Positions 7,393 to 12,654 of a DNA stretch of 12,654 nt are shown one piece after another (position 1 is the stretch's first letter; each line of letters begins with the position of its first letter). Made by a program: the position numbers and the translations under genes. The stretch is taken from positions 1-12,654 of the forward strand of contig DHKM01000046.1 of the NCBI GenBank assembly GCA_002404835.1, in the 5' to 3' direction. The notes beneath the pieces were generated by a model. The model was not told the origin of the DNA and made no database searches. It saw only the letters and a list, made by a program, of their open reading frames with translations. The DNA comes from Caryophanales bacterium UBA4694. GTDB lineage: Bacteria; Bacillota_I; Bacilli_A; RFN20; CAG-288.

Positions 7393-8544
7393 ATGAACTG
7401 GATGAATTTTTACACCTTTTCCTTGATTTTCTGCATCTCTTCTTTTCTTATTCTTATAATAATGATCCAAGGAACCAATTGTTTGACAAAAAGAGAAAAA
7501 CGATCTTTCTACGTGACATATGTTTATATGATAGTCATATTTTTGATCGAATATCTCGGAAATATACTTAATGGCAATCCAAAAACAGGCGGTTTCCTTA
7601 AATTTTTGAAATTCCTGGACTATTCCCTGACGCCCTTGATATCCATCTTGTTTGTCCGCCAGGTAATCGAAATGAAGCGAATCGAAAAGGCTTTATTCAT
7701 CCTGTTGATGTTCAATATGATATATGAGTTTTTATCTATATTCTTCGGGTGGAACTTCACTATCACAGATGGTGTCTATCAACATGGTCCTTCCTACGTC
7801 ATTTATTTGATTATTTGTACCATATCTATCTTATATGTTGCTGCCAGTTTCTATTATTTTATCAAAAGCCATCGCAGAGGAAATCTCTTCTCTCTTATTT
7901 TAATAACAACCTTCACATTCGCTGGAATTCTCCTCCAGGAATTCCTACCATCTAGCGATGTAAAGACTGTAATGCTTGGACTGACGCTTGGGTCATTCCT
8001 TCTCTTCATCCATTATGTTTTCTTCACTTCCGAAAAGAAACAAGAGGAACTGAACGAAAAGGAAAAAATGCTCAAAGAAGACCCATTGACGGGTCTTGAC
8101 AATCGTTATTCCTATAATATTGAACTCAACAAGAACAACAGACTAACCAGTCTTAATGACGAACTGATCATCTTCGTTTGTGACATCAATTATCTAAAAA
8201 AAGTCAATGACTCATTAGGACATGAGGCAGGAGATGAATTGATTATTGCCGGAGGAAAAATTCTCTTATCTGTTTTCTCACCATATGGAAAATGTTTCCG
8301 AACAGGAGGAGACGAATTCGTCATCATTGCAAATCTAAAAAATGGAAAAGAGAAAGAGCTGATCCGAGAAATCAACGAAGAAACATCCAAATACAACGGA
8401 GCAAATATTCATGGATTCTCCATGTCAATCGGTTATGCAAAACATACGGATTATCCATCCCTGAATTTTGAAAAACTAGTCAATGCCGCAGACGAGAATA
8501 TGTACACAATCAAGAAGAAATTCCATAAATCCGAAAACTCCTGA
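7393..8544 (+). CDS. 7-TM membrane GGDEF protein, probable diguanylate cyclase
   Basis: Likely makes cyclic di-GMP from two GTP at the membrane in response to an unknown signal. Residues 1-213 form about seven hydrophobic segments (near 6-26, 38-60, 69-91, 99-120, 134-158, 164-186 and 191-212), a sensor module seen before GGDEF and kinase domains in Bacillota. A short charged coil (214-228) leads to the GGDEF domain: DPLTGLDNR (230-238), metal-binding D264 in CDINYLKKVND, GGDEF at 305-309, and MSIGYA near 344-349. Positions 296-299, where an RxxD inhibitory site would be, read SPYG, so product inhibition at that site is not expected. ATG 7393 has AAAGG (7378-7382) 10 nt upstream. The TGA stop lies in the loop of the following terminator. 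Catalytic activity is inferred from the intact motif. Confidence 0.88.
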   Translation: MNWMNFYTFSLIFCISSFLILIIMIQGTNCLTKREKRSFYVTYVYMIVIFLIEYLGNILNGNPKTGGFLKFLKFLDYSLTPLISILFVRQVIEMKRIEKALFILLMFNMIYEFLSIFFGWNFTITDGVYQHGPSYVIYLIICTISILYVAASFYYFIKSHRRGNLFSLILITTFTFAGILLQEFLPSSDVKTVMLGLTLGSFLLFIHYVFFTSEKKQEELNEKEKMLKEDPLTGLDNRYSYNIELNKNNRLTSLNDELIIFVCDINYLKKVNDSLGHEAGDELIIAGGKILLSVFSPYGKCFRTGGDEFVIIANLKNGKEKELIREINEETSKYNGANIHGFSMSIGYAKHTDYPSLNFEKLVNAADENMYTIKKKFHKSENS

Positions 8545-8563
8545 AAAAGGAGTTTTTCTTTTT
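8534..8563 (+). terminator. Rho-independent terminator of the 7-TM GGDEF gene
   Basis: AAAACTCC (8534-8541) pairs with GGAGTTTT (8549-8556) around loop TGAAAAA, followed by TTTTTCTTTTT overlapping the stem. The gene's stop codon TGA (8542-8544) is the first part of the loop. The next promoter's -35 starts 2 nt after the T-tract. Confidence 0.88.
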
Positions 8564-8564
8564 G

Positions 8565-8594
8565 TTGACAAATATGAATCACTATTCATATAAT
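8565..8594 (+). promoter_or_regulatory. Strong sigma-A-type promoter of the metal ATPase gene
   Basis: TTGACA (8565-8570) and TATAAT (8589-8594) are both perfect consensus, spaced by 18 bp. Such a strong core suits a gene controlled by repression, in line with the inverted repeats laid over and after it. Confidence 0.85.
8572..8591. promoter_or_regulatory. Operator 1: perfect 20-bp inverted repeat in the promoter spacer
   Basis: ATATGAAT (8572-8579) and ATTCATAT (8584-8591) flank a 4-nt centre. The core is TGAA-N6-TTCA, the pattern of ArsR/SmtB-family metal-sensor operators. It fills the -35/-10 spacer and overlaps the first bases of the -10, so a bound repressor should block RNA polymerase. 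Confidence 0.75.
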
Positions 8595-8602
8595 ATATTC
8601 AT

Positions 8603-8626
8603 TCATATGAACACTTGTTCATATGA
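8603..8626. promoter_or_regulatory. Operator 2: perfect 11-2-11 inverted repeat downstream of -10
   Basis: Arms TCATATGAACA (8603-8613) and TGTTCATATGA (8616-8626) are exact complements around CT. The core is again ATATGAA-N6-TTCATAT, shared with operator 1, and the near 12-2-12 form is typical of ArsR/SmtB sites. Centres of the two operators are 33 bp apart, about three helical turns, so side-by-side binding of two dimers on one DNA face is possible. It lies just before the ribosome binding site. Confidence 0.78.
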
Positions 8627-8640
8627 TATGGAGGCAATGT

Positions 8641-10557
8641 ATGGAACAAGAAGAATCGATATTCGGAAAAGAATTCATCATCAAAATCGCACGTCTCATT
8701 GTGGGATTGACTTTGGCTTTGTTGGGCCAATTCTACTTAAACGAAAACAATTTCTCTCTTGCCGTCAATCTTACTGTCATGCTTCTTAGTTGGATTATCC
8801 TTGCATATGATGTACTGATTGATGCTATAAAAGATATCATCTATGAACATGAGATCTTCAATGAAGATTTTTTAATGATCATCGCTTCTATAGGGGCATT
8901 TTCCATCAGAGCATTCGGTCCGGAAACAAACGAATTCATCGAAGGTGTTATGGTTATGCTTCTCTTCCAGATTGGTGAGACCTTCGAAGATATTGCGGAC
9001 TATCGTTCCCATAAGGCAATACAAGAAGCTGTCGGGTTGAGAGCGACAGTCGCACACAAAAAAGAAGAAAATAGATATATCGACATAGTCCCCGAAGAAC
9101 TAAAAATCGGAGACATTGTTTCCGTAAGAGTCGGAGAAATTCTTCCTGCAGATGGTACCATCATCGAAGGAAGCGGGTTCCTGGATATGTCATCTTTAAC
9201 AGGGGAACCTGTTCCGGTAAAAAAATCCAATGGCCAGTCTGTCAATGCAGGAACCATACTAAAAGAAGGATCCATCGCAATTAAAGTCAGCAAAGAATTT
9301 AAAGATAATACCGTTTCAAAAATCCTGAACCTCATCGAAGAGGGAAACAACAGTAAATCCAAAGCCACTCGATTCGTAGATAAATTTGCAAAATTCTATA
9401 CTCCGATTGTCGTAATTTTAGCTATTATTCTTGCCATACTTCCGCCTTTGATCATCCAATATAACAATCCTTTGATTTGGGAAAAGTGGGTATACCGTTC
9501 ATTGAATCTATTGATTATATCCTGTCCATGCGCAATCGTCATTTCTGTACCTCTAACCTATTTTGCGGGCATCGGACTTGCTTCTAAAAACGGAATCGTA
9601 ATCAAAGGAGCAGGTATTTTCGATTCTCTATCTGAATTAGGCATGCTTGTAACAGACAAAACAGGAACTCTTACGCATGGGGATTTCAAGGTAACGAAAA
9701 TCAAATCAAGTCTTTCGGAAGACGACTTCATGAGTTACGTGAAAACATGTGAAAGTAAGAGTAACCATCCAATAGCCATTGCTATTTCTCGTTCAGAAAG
9801 GGGAAAAGTACTTCAAGACCCCGAAAATTATGAAGAAATAGCTGGTTCAGGAATCAAATGTAAAGTCGACGGAAAGGAATTGCTTTGCGGTAATGCGAAA
9901 TTATTCCAAAAGGAAAATGTCAATTATGAACCAATTGATGAAGATGGAACTATAGTTTATCTTGCTTTGAATAACGATTATCAGGGTTACCTGATTCTAT
10001 CCGATTCCATCCGAAAAGAATCCAAAACACTTATAGACGGCCTTCACAAAAAGAACATTAAAGTAGTTATGTTAACCGGAGATAAAGAAGAAAGTGCAAA
10101 AAAGACAAGCCAGGCATTAGGGTTGGATGAATATCACAGCCAATTGTTGCCACAGGAGAAGACAGAAATTTTGAAGGATAAAATAAGCAAAAAAGAAAAA
10201 GCTGTCGCCTATATGGGCGATGGAATCAACGATGCAGCAAGCATTGCCTTAAGTGATATCGGTATTGCAATGGGCGGAGCAGGAAGCGATTTGGCCATCG
10301 ATAATGCAGATCTAATCATAATGAATGATAATCCAAGTAAAGTTCTGCTAAGCTTGAGAATAGCTTCCCTGGTCAGAAAGCATGTCATTTTCAACATTGC
10401 AATATCACTTCTTGTTAAGCTTACTATCATGTTTTTGGCCCTAACACTAGAAACATTTCCAATGATAATTTCCGTCATAGCGGATACCGGATTAACGATG
10501 GTATTGATTGTCATATCACTTCTGATGCTCTATCACAAATTCCAAAATCAAAATTAA
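8641..10557 (+). CDS. P1B-2-type heavy-metal ATPase (Zn/Cd/Pb class), ZntA/CadA/ZosA-like
   Basis: Membrane pump that moves a soft or transition metal using ATP. Counted from ATG 8641 (638 residues): metal-site CPC at 295-297, actuator TGEP 187-190, phosphorylation D339 in DKTGTLTHG, nucleotide-binding HP 376-377, MLTGDK 478-483 and GDGIND 526-531. The penultimate-helix N585/K593 (NIAISLLVKL) and last-helix D615 (ADTG) match the P1B-2 pattern and argue against a copper pump. There is no N-terminal CxxC metal-binding domain; the chain begins almost directly with TM1. This length resembles the HMA-less Bacillus zinc ATPase ZosA, from memory. An in-frame ATG at 8623 was rejected because GGAGG (8630-8634) sits 6 nt before 8641. 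The promoter and operators suggest metal-inducible derepression, hence probably efflux; transport direction and metal are not proven. Confidence 0.93.
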   Translation: MEQEESIFGKEFIIKIARLIVGLTLALLGQFYLNENNFSLAVNLTVMLLSWIILAYDVLIDAIKDIIYEHEIFNEDFLMIIASIGAFSIRAFGPETNEFIEGVMVMLLFQIGETFEDIADYRSHKAIQEAVGLRATVAHKKEENRYIDIVPEELKIGDIVSVRVGEILPADGTIIEGSGFLDMSSLTGEPVPVKKSNGQSVNAGTILKEGSIAIKVSKEFKDNTVSKILNLIEEGNNSKSKATRFVDKFAKFYTPIVVILAIILAILPPLIIQYNNPLIWEKWVYRSLNLLIISCPCAIVISVPLTYFAGIGLASKNGIVIKGAGIFDSLSELGMLVTDKTGTLTHGDFKVTKIKSSLSEDDFMSYVKTCESKSNHPIAIAISRSERGKVLQDPENYEEIAGSGIKCKVDGKELLCGNAKLFQKENVNYEPIDEDGTIVYLALNNDYQGYLILSDSIRKESKTLIDGLHKKNIKVVMLTGDKEESAKKTSQALGLDEYHSQLLPQEKTEILKDKISKKEKAVAYMGDGINDAASIALSDIGIAMGGAGSDLAIDNADLIIMNDNPSKVLLSLRIASLVRKHVIFNIAISLLVKLTIMFLALTLETFPMIISVIADTGLTMVLIVISLLMLYHKFQNQN

Positions 10558-10562
10558 AAAAG

Positions 10563-10593
10563 AAAACAGTCTGGTTTTGTTCAGACTGTTTTT
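10563..10593. terminator. Bidirectional terminator between the ATPase and convergent GGDEF gene
   Basis: AAAACAGTCTG (10563-10573) pairs perfectly with CAGACTGTTTT (10582-10592) across an 8-nt loop. On the plus strand TTTTTATT follows; on the minus strand the complement of the AAAAAAGAAAA stretch gives a T-run. The TAA stop of the minus-strand GGDEF gene (10592-10594) falls in the stem base, so one hairpin serves both genes. Confidence 0.9.
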
Positions 10594-11608
10594 ATTCGAA
10601 GCCATAAAGTTCGGAAAGAACTTGGAGGCAAACATTTTCATCTTCAGGATAAACCCTTTCTCTTCTTGATTGTAGGATCAAAAAAGAAGTTTCTCCTTTT
10701 CGCTTCATGGCAAGTAAAACAAAGGAATGGATATTGGCCTTAGCCATTTTTTGGTTTAGTTGGCAATAAGTTGGATTTAGGATTTTACTTAAAAAAACAA
10801 CTCGATTTCCAGATTGAGAAACCCTAACTAGATCATTATAAGGAAAAGGAATATAGGATGTATCATCGATTCCTTCCTTAGAATAAAGGAGAGAATCCTT
10901 TTTTTCCGAAAGAAAAGAGATGTAACGAGGATGATAAACTTCCCCAATCAATGCAGCACCTTTCTTTAATGCCAAAAATGAATCTTTCTCTTCCCGGAAA
11001 TAAGAAAAAAGTCGAGAAATGATTTCAGGTAAAGATATATTCATTTCATTTTCAGAAGATGAGTATTTTGCTTTGTCAAAAATGATGAAACAGTCCCTAC
11101 CTTTTGTCTTTCCTCGGTATAAGGCATGATCGGCAGAGAGATTGATTGTCTCAAAATCCTTTCCATCAATAGGATAACGTGAAATACCAACGGTGACTGT
11201 TATTTTACCATCCTGATATACATTTTTTAGAAAATCCTGGGGATGATGTCTCAAATGTTGACAAAACGTTCGAGCTATCTGCCAAACATCTTGATATCTA
11301 ACCTTGTTTTCAATGACCAATACAAACTCATCACCACCATATCTACCCATAATTGATTCACTAGGCACTGCTTCTTGGATAAGGGAAACACATTTTTGAA
11401 GAGCTTTGTCTCCTATTTGATGACCGAGTTTGTCATTTACTTTTTTAAAATAATCAAAATCAATAAAAAAATAAGAAAATGGTATTTTTCTCTCAATCAA
11501 ATCCTTAACATAAAGTATCATCGCATCCTTTCTAAGGACATGCGTCATAGGATCAATAAGACTCTCTTTATCTGAAGAATCAAAACATTTAATTTTCAAA
11601 AAATTCAT
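10592..11608 (-). CDS. Soluble GGDEF protein with C-terminal GAF-like domain
   Basis: Probable cytoplasmic diguanylate cyclase of 338 residues without membrane segments or signal peptide. The GGDEF domain comes first: DPMTHVLRKDAM (19-30) stands at the usual DxLT position, metal-binding D50 lies in FFIDFDYFKKVND, GGDEF is at 91-95 and VGISRYP at 140-146. Positions 82-85 read PSES, so the RxxD inhibitory site is absent. Residues about 190-338 look like a degenerate GAF domain: a helix at the start, VVFLSKILNP, SFVLLAMKRKGETSFLIL, and an amphipathic last helix (DENVCLQVLSELYGF). Sensor-after-catalyst order is the reverse of the common one. AAAGGGG (plus coordinates 11624-11630) is 15 nt from the ATG, rather far, but no other in-frame start lies between. 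The GAF assignment is tentative. Confidence 0.85.
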   Translation of the reverse strand: MNFLKIKCFDSSDKESLIDPMTHVLRKDAMILYVKDLIERKIPFSYFFIDFDYFKKVNDKLGHQIGDKALQKCVSLIQEAVPSESIMGRYGGDEFVLVIENKVRYQDVWQIARTFCQHLRHHPQDFLKNVYQDGKITVTVGISRYPIDGKDFETINLSADHALYRGKTKGRDCFIIFDKAKYSSSENEMNISLPEIISRLFSYFREEKDSFLALKKGAALIGEVYHPRYISFLSEKKDSLLYSKEGIDDTSYIPFPYNDLVRVSQSGNRVVFLSKILNPTYCQLNQKMAKANIHSFVLLAMKRKGETSFLILQSRRERVYPEDENVCLQVLSELYGFE

Positions 11609-11667
11609 ACTTTTAAATTGTAACCCCTTTCAAATAAAAGGTCAATCATTAAAAAAGTACATTAGTA

Positions 11668-11695
11668 TTAACATCTCAAGTAAAACCGCTAAAAT
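11668..11695 (+). promoter_or_regulatory. Probable promoter of the DUF308 gene
   Basis: TTAACA (11668-11673) and TAAAAT (11690-11695) each match consensus at five of six positions, with 16-bp spacing. It lies in the divergent gap between the GGDEF and DUF308 genes, 24 nt before the DUF308 start codon. No equally clear promoter was seen for the minus strand. Confidence 0.5.
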
Positions 11696-11718
11696 ATTCC
11701 TATGAAAGGATCATAATC

Positions 11719-12186
11719 ATGAAAAATCAAAAAACGAAACAAATTCTCACAGCAGTTTTTGATATCGTCATCGGAATCCTGCTCTTGATCGGGGGCGCCA
11801 GTTCCTTCAATAAGATGATGTCAATTATTGTAACAGTCTATGCAGTCTACCTTTTGGTAATAGGTATCTTATTGGTATTAAAAAAGCTTTTTACAACTGG
11901 AATCATCGATATCCTCTGCGGGGTGGTTCTTCTTTGTTTGGGGTGGACCAATATAGCCTGGATTTCCACTTTGCTTCTTGGTATCTACTTGCTCATTTTA
12001 TCTCTCTATACCTTTGTCACATTAAAGATTTTCCCGTTTTCCTCCGTTTTTACTTGTATCATTGGGGTCTTGCTTATACTGATTTCTTTTGGAAATCATT
12101 TTGCCTGGCAGTTCGTCAACGTCTTCTTCTATATTTGCGGAGCCTTCATTATTATTCGAGGGGTGATGAATCTTTTCGGAAAATAA
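11719..12186 (+). CDS. DUF308/HdeD-like small membrane protein
   Basis: A 155-residue, almost entirely hydrophobic protein with about six predicted membrane segments: near 8-25, 33-53, 59-76, 80-101, 108-124 and 129-151. Paired helices with recurring small-residue motifs (IVIGILLLIGG, LVIGILLVL, IIDILCGVVLLCLG, FIIIRGVMNLFG) are typical of the DUF308/HdeD family, whose E. coli member is linked to acid stress. The biochemical role is unknown, and nothing nearby specifies one. ATG has GAAAGGA (11704-11710) 8 nt upstream. The stop is 20 nt from the 3' end of the convergent group II intron; no terminator of its own is visible. Confidence 0.8.
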   Translation: MKNQKTKQILTAVFDIVIGILLLIGGASSFNKMMSIIVTVYAVYLLVIGILLVLKKLFTTGIIDILCGVVLLCLGWTNIAWISTLLLGIYLLILSLYTFVTLKIFPFSSVFTCIIGVLLILISFGNHFAWQFVNVFFYICGAFIIIRGVMNLFGK

Positions 12187-12206
12187 TATCTCCTTATTCT
12201 CTGTCA

Positions 12207-12251
12207 ATCGAGTAGAGAGTGAGAAGCGATAGCTTCTCCGCTCCCTCTCAC
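12207..12251 (-). ncRNA. Group II intron domain VI and 3' splice site
   Basis: GAGAAGC and GCTTCTC (plus 12221-12227 and 12232-12238) form a 7-bp upper stem with a 4-nt loop. GAGAG (12215-12219) pairs with CTCTC (12245-12249) as a lower stem, leaving an asymmetric internal loop. I could not assign the branch-point A: candidates are opposite 12220 and 12213. Confidence 0.7.
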
Positions 12252-12285
12252 ACCACCGTACGTGCGGTCTTCCGCATACGGCGGT
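12252..12285 (-). ncRNA. Group II intron domain V (catalytic hairpin)
   Basis: A canonical 34-nt domain V: a 9-bp lower helix ACCGCCGTA/TACGGTGGT with one G-U pair, a 2-nt CG bulge, a 5-bp upper helix TGCGG/CCGCA and an AAGA tetraloop. The catalytic triad position reads CGC. All parts are paired, so the ribozyme core shows no decay. Confidence 0.9.
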
Positions 12286-12297
12286 TTGAACAAACAT

Positions 12298-12654
12298 CTA
12301 TGCCATCTCCTTGAGATAGTATTCAAGAGGGTCTAAAAGCCCTCTTTTCTTCAGTCGTGAATTTGAGATTGCTTTGGTTATACTCCAGCAATGACAAAGG
12401 TGTTGATATCCTTTTCTAGAGTCCGCAACACATTTTGCTTCATTCTTACTAAGTCCGAGCTTGACTAAAGCCTGTTCCCTAGCATGGGGTTTCTTCCATT
12501 GTTTCCAAATCACAGCACGCATTGCATTTCTCAGCCATTCTCCTAGCCTAGCGATTTTGGTTTTCATACTAGACTTGCGATAGTAGTTGATCCAGCCTCT
12601 CAGCACCTGGTTTATCCTTTCAATTCGATAGTCGTTTTCCACACTCCAGGAGCG
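12298..12654 (-). CDS. ltrA: Group II intron reverse transcriptase/maturase, C-terminal part
   Basis: C-terminal maturase (X/GIIM) region of the intron-encoded protein, which helps the intron RNA fold and splice. Visible landmarks are RSWSVENDYRI at the right edge, INQVLRGWINYYRKSSMKTK, RLGEWLRNAMRAVIWKQWKKP and the C-terminal KKRGLLDPLEYYLKEMA. A GTG at 12642 could be mistaken for a start, but codons remain open to the window edge and the residues before it continue the family motif, so the gene is simply cut by the window. No frameshift or internal stop is seen. There is no sign of a C-terminal HNH endonuclease, as expected for class C. The TAG stop lies 12 nt from domain V. Confidence 0.92.
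   Translation of the reverse strand, partial: RSWSVENDYRIERINQVLRGWINYYRKSSMKTKIARLGEWLRNAMRAVIWKQWKKPHAREQALVKLGLSKNEAKCVADSRKGYQHLCHCWSITKAISNSRLKKRGLLDPLEYYLKEMA

Larger units (their letters stand above)
12207..12654 (-). mobile_element. 3' part of a class C (IIC) group II intron
   Basis: Read on the minus strand, a maturase reading frame is followed after 12 nt by domain V (12252-12285), domain VI, and the 3' end CTACTCGAT finishing at 12207. The terminal AT fits the group II AY rule. Domain V carries CGC in place of the usual AGC triad, a mark of class C introns. The 5' part lies beyond the right edge. The 3' junction looks intact, so the element may be complete off-window. Confidence 0.88.

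Noticed and set aside
7224..7571. Open frame of 115 codons overlapping the end of phoR and the start of the GGDEF gene
   Set aside because: It overlaps two well-supported genes in another frame, has no recognisable domain, and its composition is typical of an off-frame reading.
8623..8640. ATG at 8623 as the start of the metal ATPase
   Set aside because: It falls inside operator 2, and GGAGG at 8630-8634 is downstream of it, correctly placed for ATG 8641.
8562..8789. Open frame of 75 codons over the metal ATPase promoter
   Set aside because: It runs through the promoter and both operators and then into the ATPase gene out of frame; no ribosome site or domain supports it.
12184..12207. TTGACA on the minus strand at the intron 3' junction as a promoter
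   Set aside because: The nearest TATTAT is only 13 bp away and the first T belongs to the intron end, so it looks like a chance match.
12642..12654. GTG at 12642 as a real start, making a separate 114-residue gene
   Set aside because: The frame is open to the window edge and the residues before it (RSWS) continue the maturase family motif, so this is an interior valine of a longer gene.
1..12654. CRISPR array, tRNA or rRNA genes
   Set aside because: No regularly spaced repeats beyond the short Pho hexamers and operators, and no tRNA cloverleaf or rRNA-like stretch was seen on either strand.

Overview
This window reads as chromosome of a low-GC Gram-positive bacterium (Bacillota). It is AT-rich, has strong purine-rich Shine-Dalgarno sites and a lipoprotein-type PstS, and uses TGA as a normal stop (pstC, pstA and both plus-strand genes phoR and the first GGDEF gene end in TGA), so the Mycoplasma code is excluded. 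Large extracytoplasmic insertions and many membrane-bound GGDEF proteins would fit an Erysipelotrichia-like or related Bacilli lineage, but that placement is a guess.

Positions 1-7273 hold one phosphate-starvation unit, all on the plus strand: pstS, pstC, pstA, pstB, phoU, phoB, phoR. Three TTTACA direct repeats at 10-11 bp spacing (76-102) form a convincing Pho box ahead of pstS. Gaps inside the unit are 3 to 15 nt or a 4-bp overlap, except for 58 nt between pstS and pstC that contains a perfect 9-bp hairpin. The unit encodes the phosphate-binding lipoprotein, the two permeases, the ATPase, the PhoU coupling protein and the two-component system expected to act on its own promoter. Two proteins are unusual. 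PstS has its segments in circularly permuted order. PstA carries an extracytoplasmic insert of about 120 residues that looks PDZ-like.

Positions 7274-11608 hold a 7-TM GGDEF protein, a P1B-2-type (Zn/Cd/Pb class) metal ATPase without an N-terminal metal-binding domain, and, convergent to it, a soluble GGDEF protein with a GAF-like C-terminus. The ATPase has a near-consensus promoter overlaid by one perfect inverted repeat and followed by a second, both of ArsR/SmtB type; no regulator gene is present here. Both GGDEF proteins keep the active-site motif and lack the RxxD inhibitory site. Terminators are tightly packed: one contains the stop codon of the first GGDEF gene in its loop, and one serves the ATPase and the second GGDEF gene from both sides.

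Positions 11609-12654 hold a small DUF308/HdeD-like membrane protein. It is followed on the minus strand by the 3' end of a class C group II intron (domain VI, a 34-nt domain V, and the C-terminal maturase part of the reverse transcriptase, which runs off the right edge).
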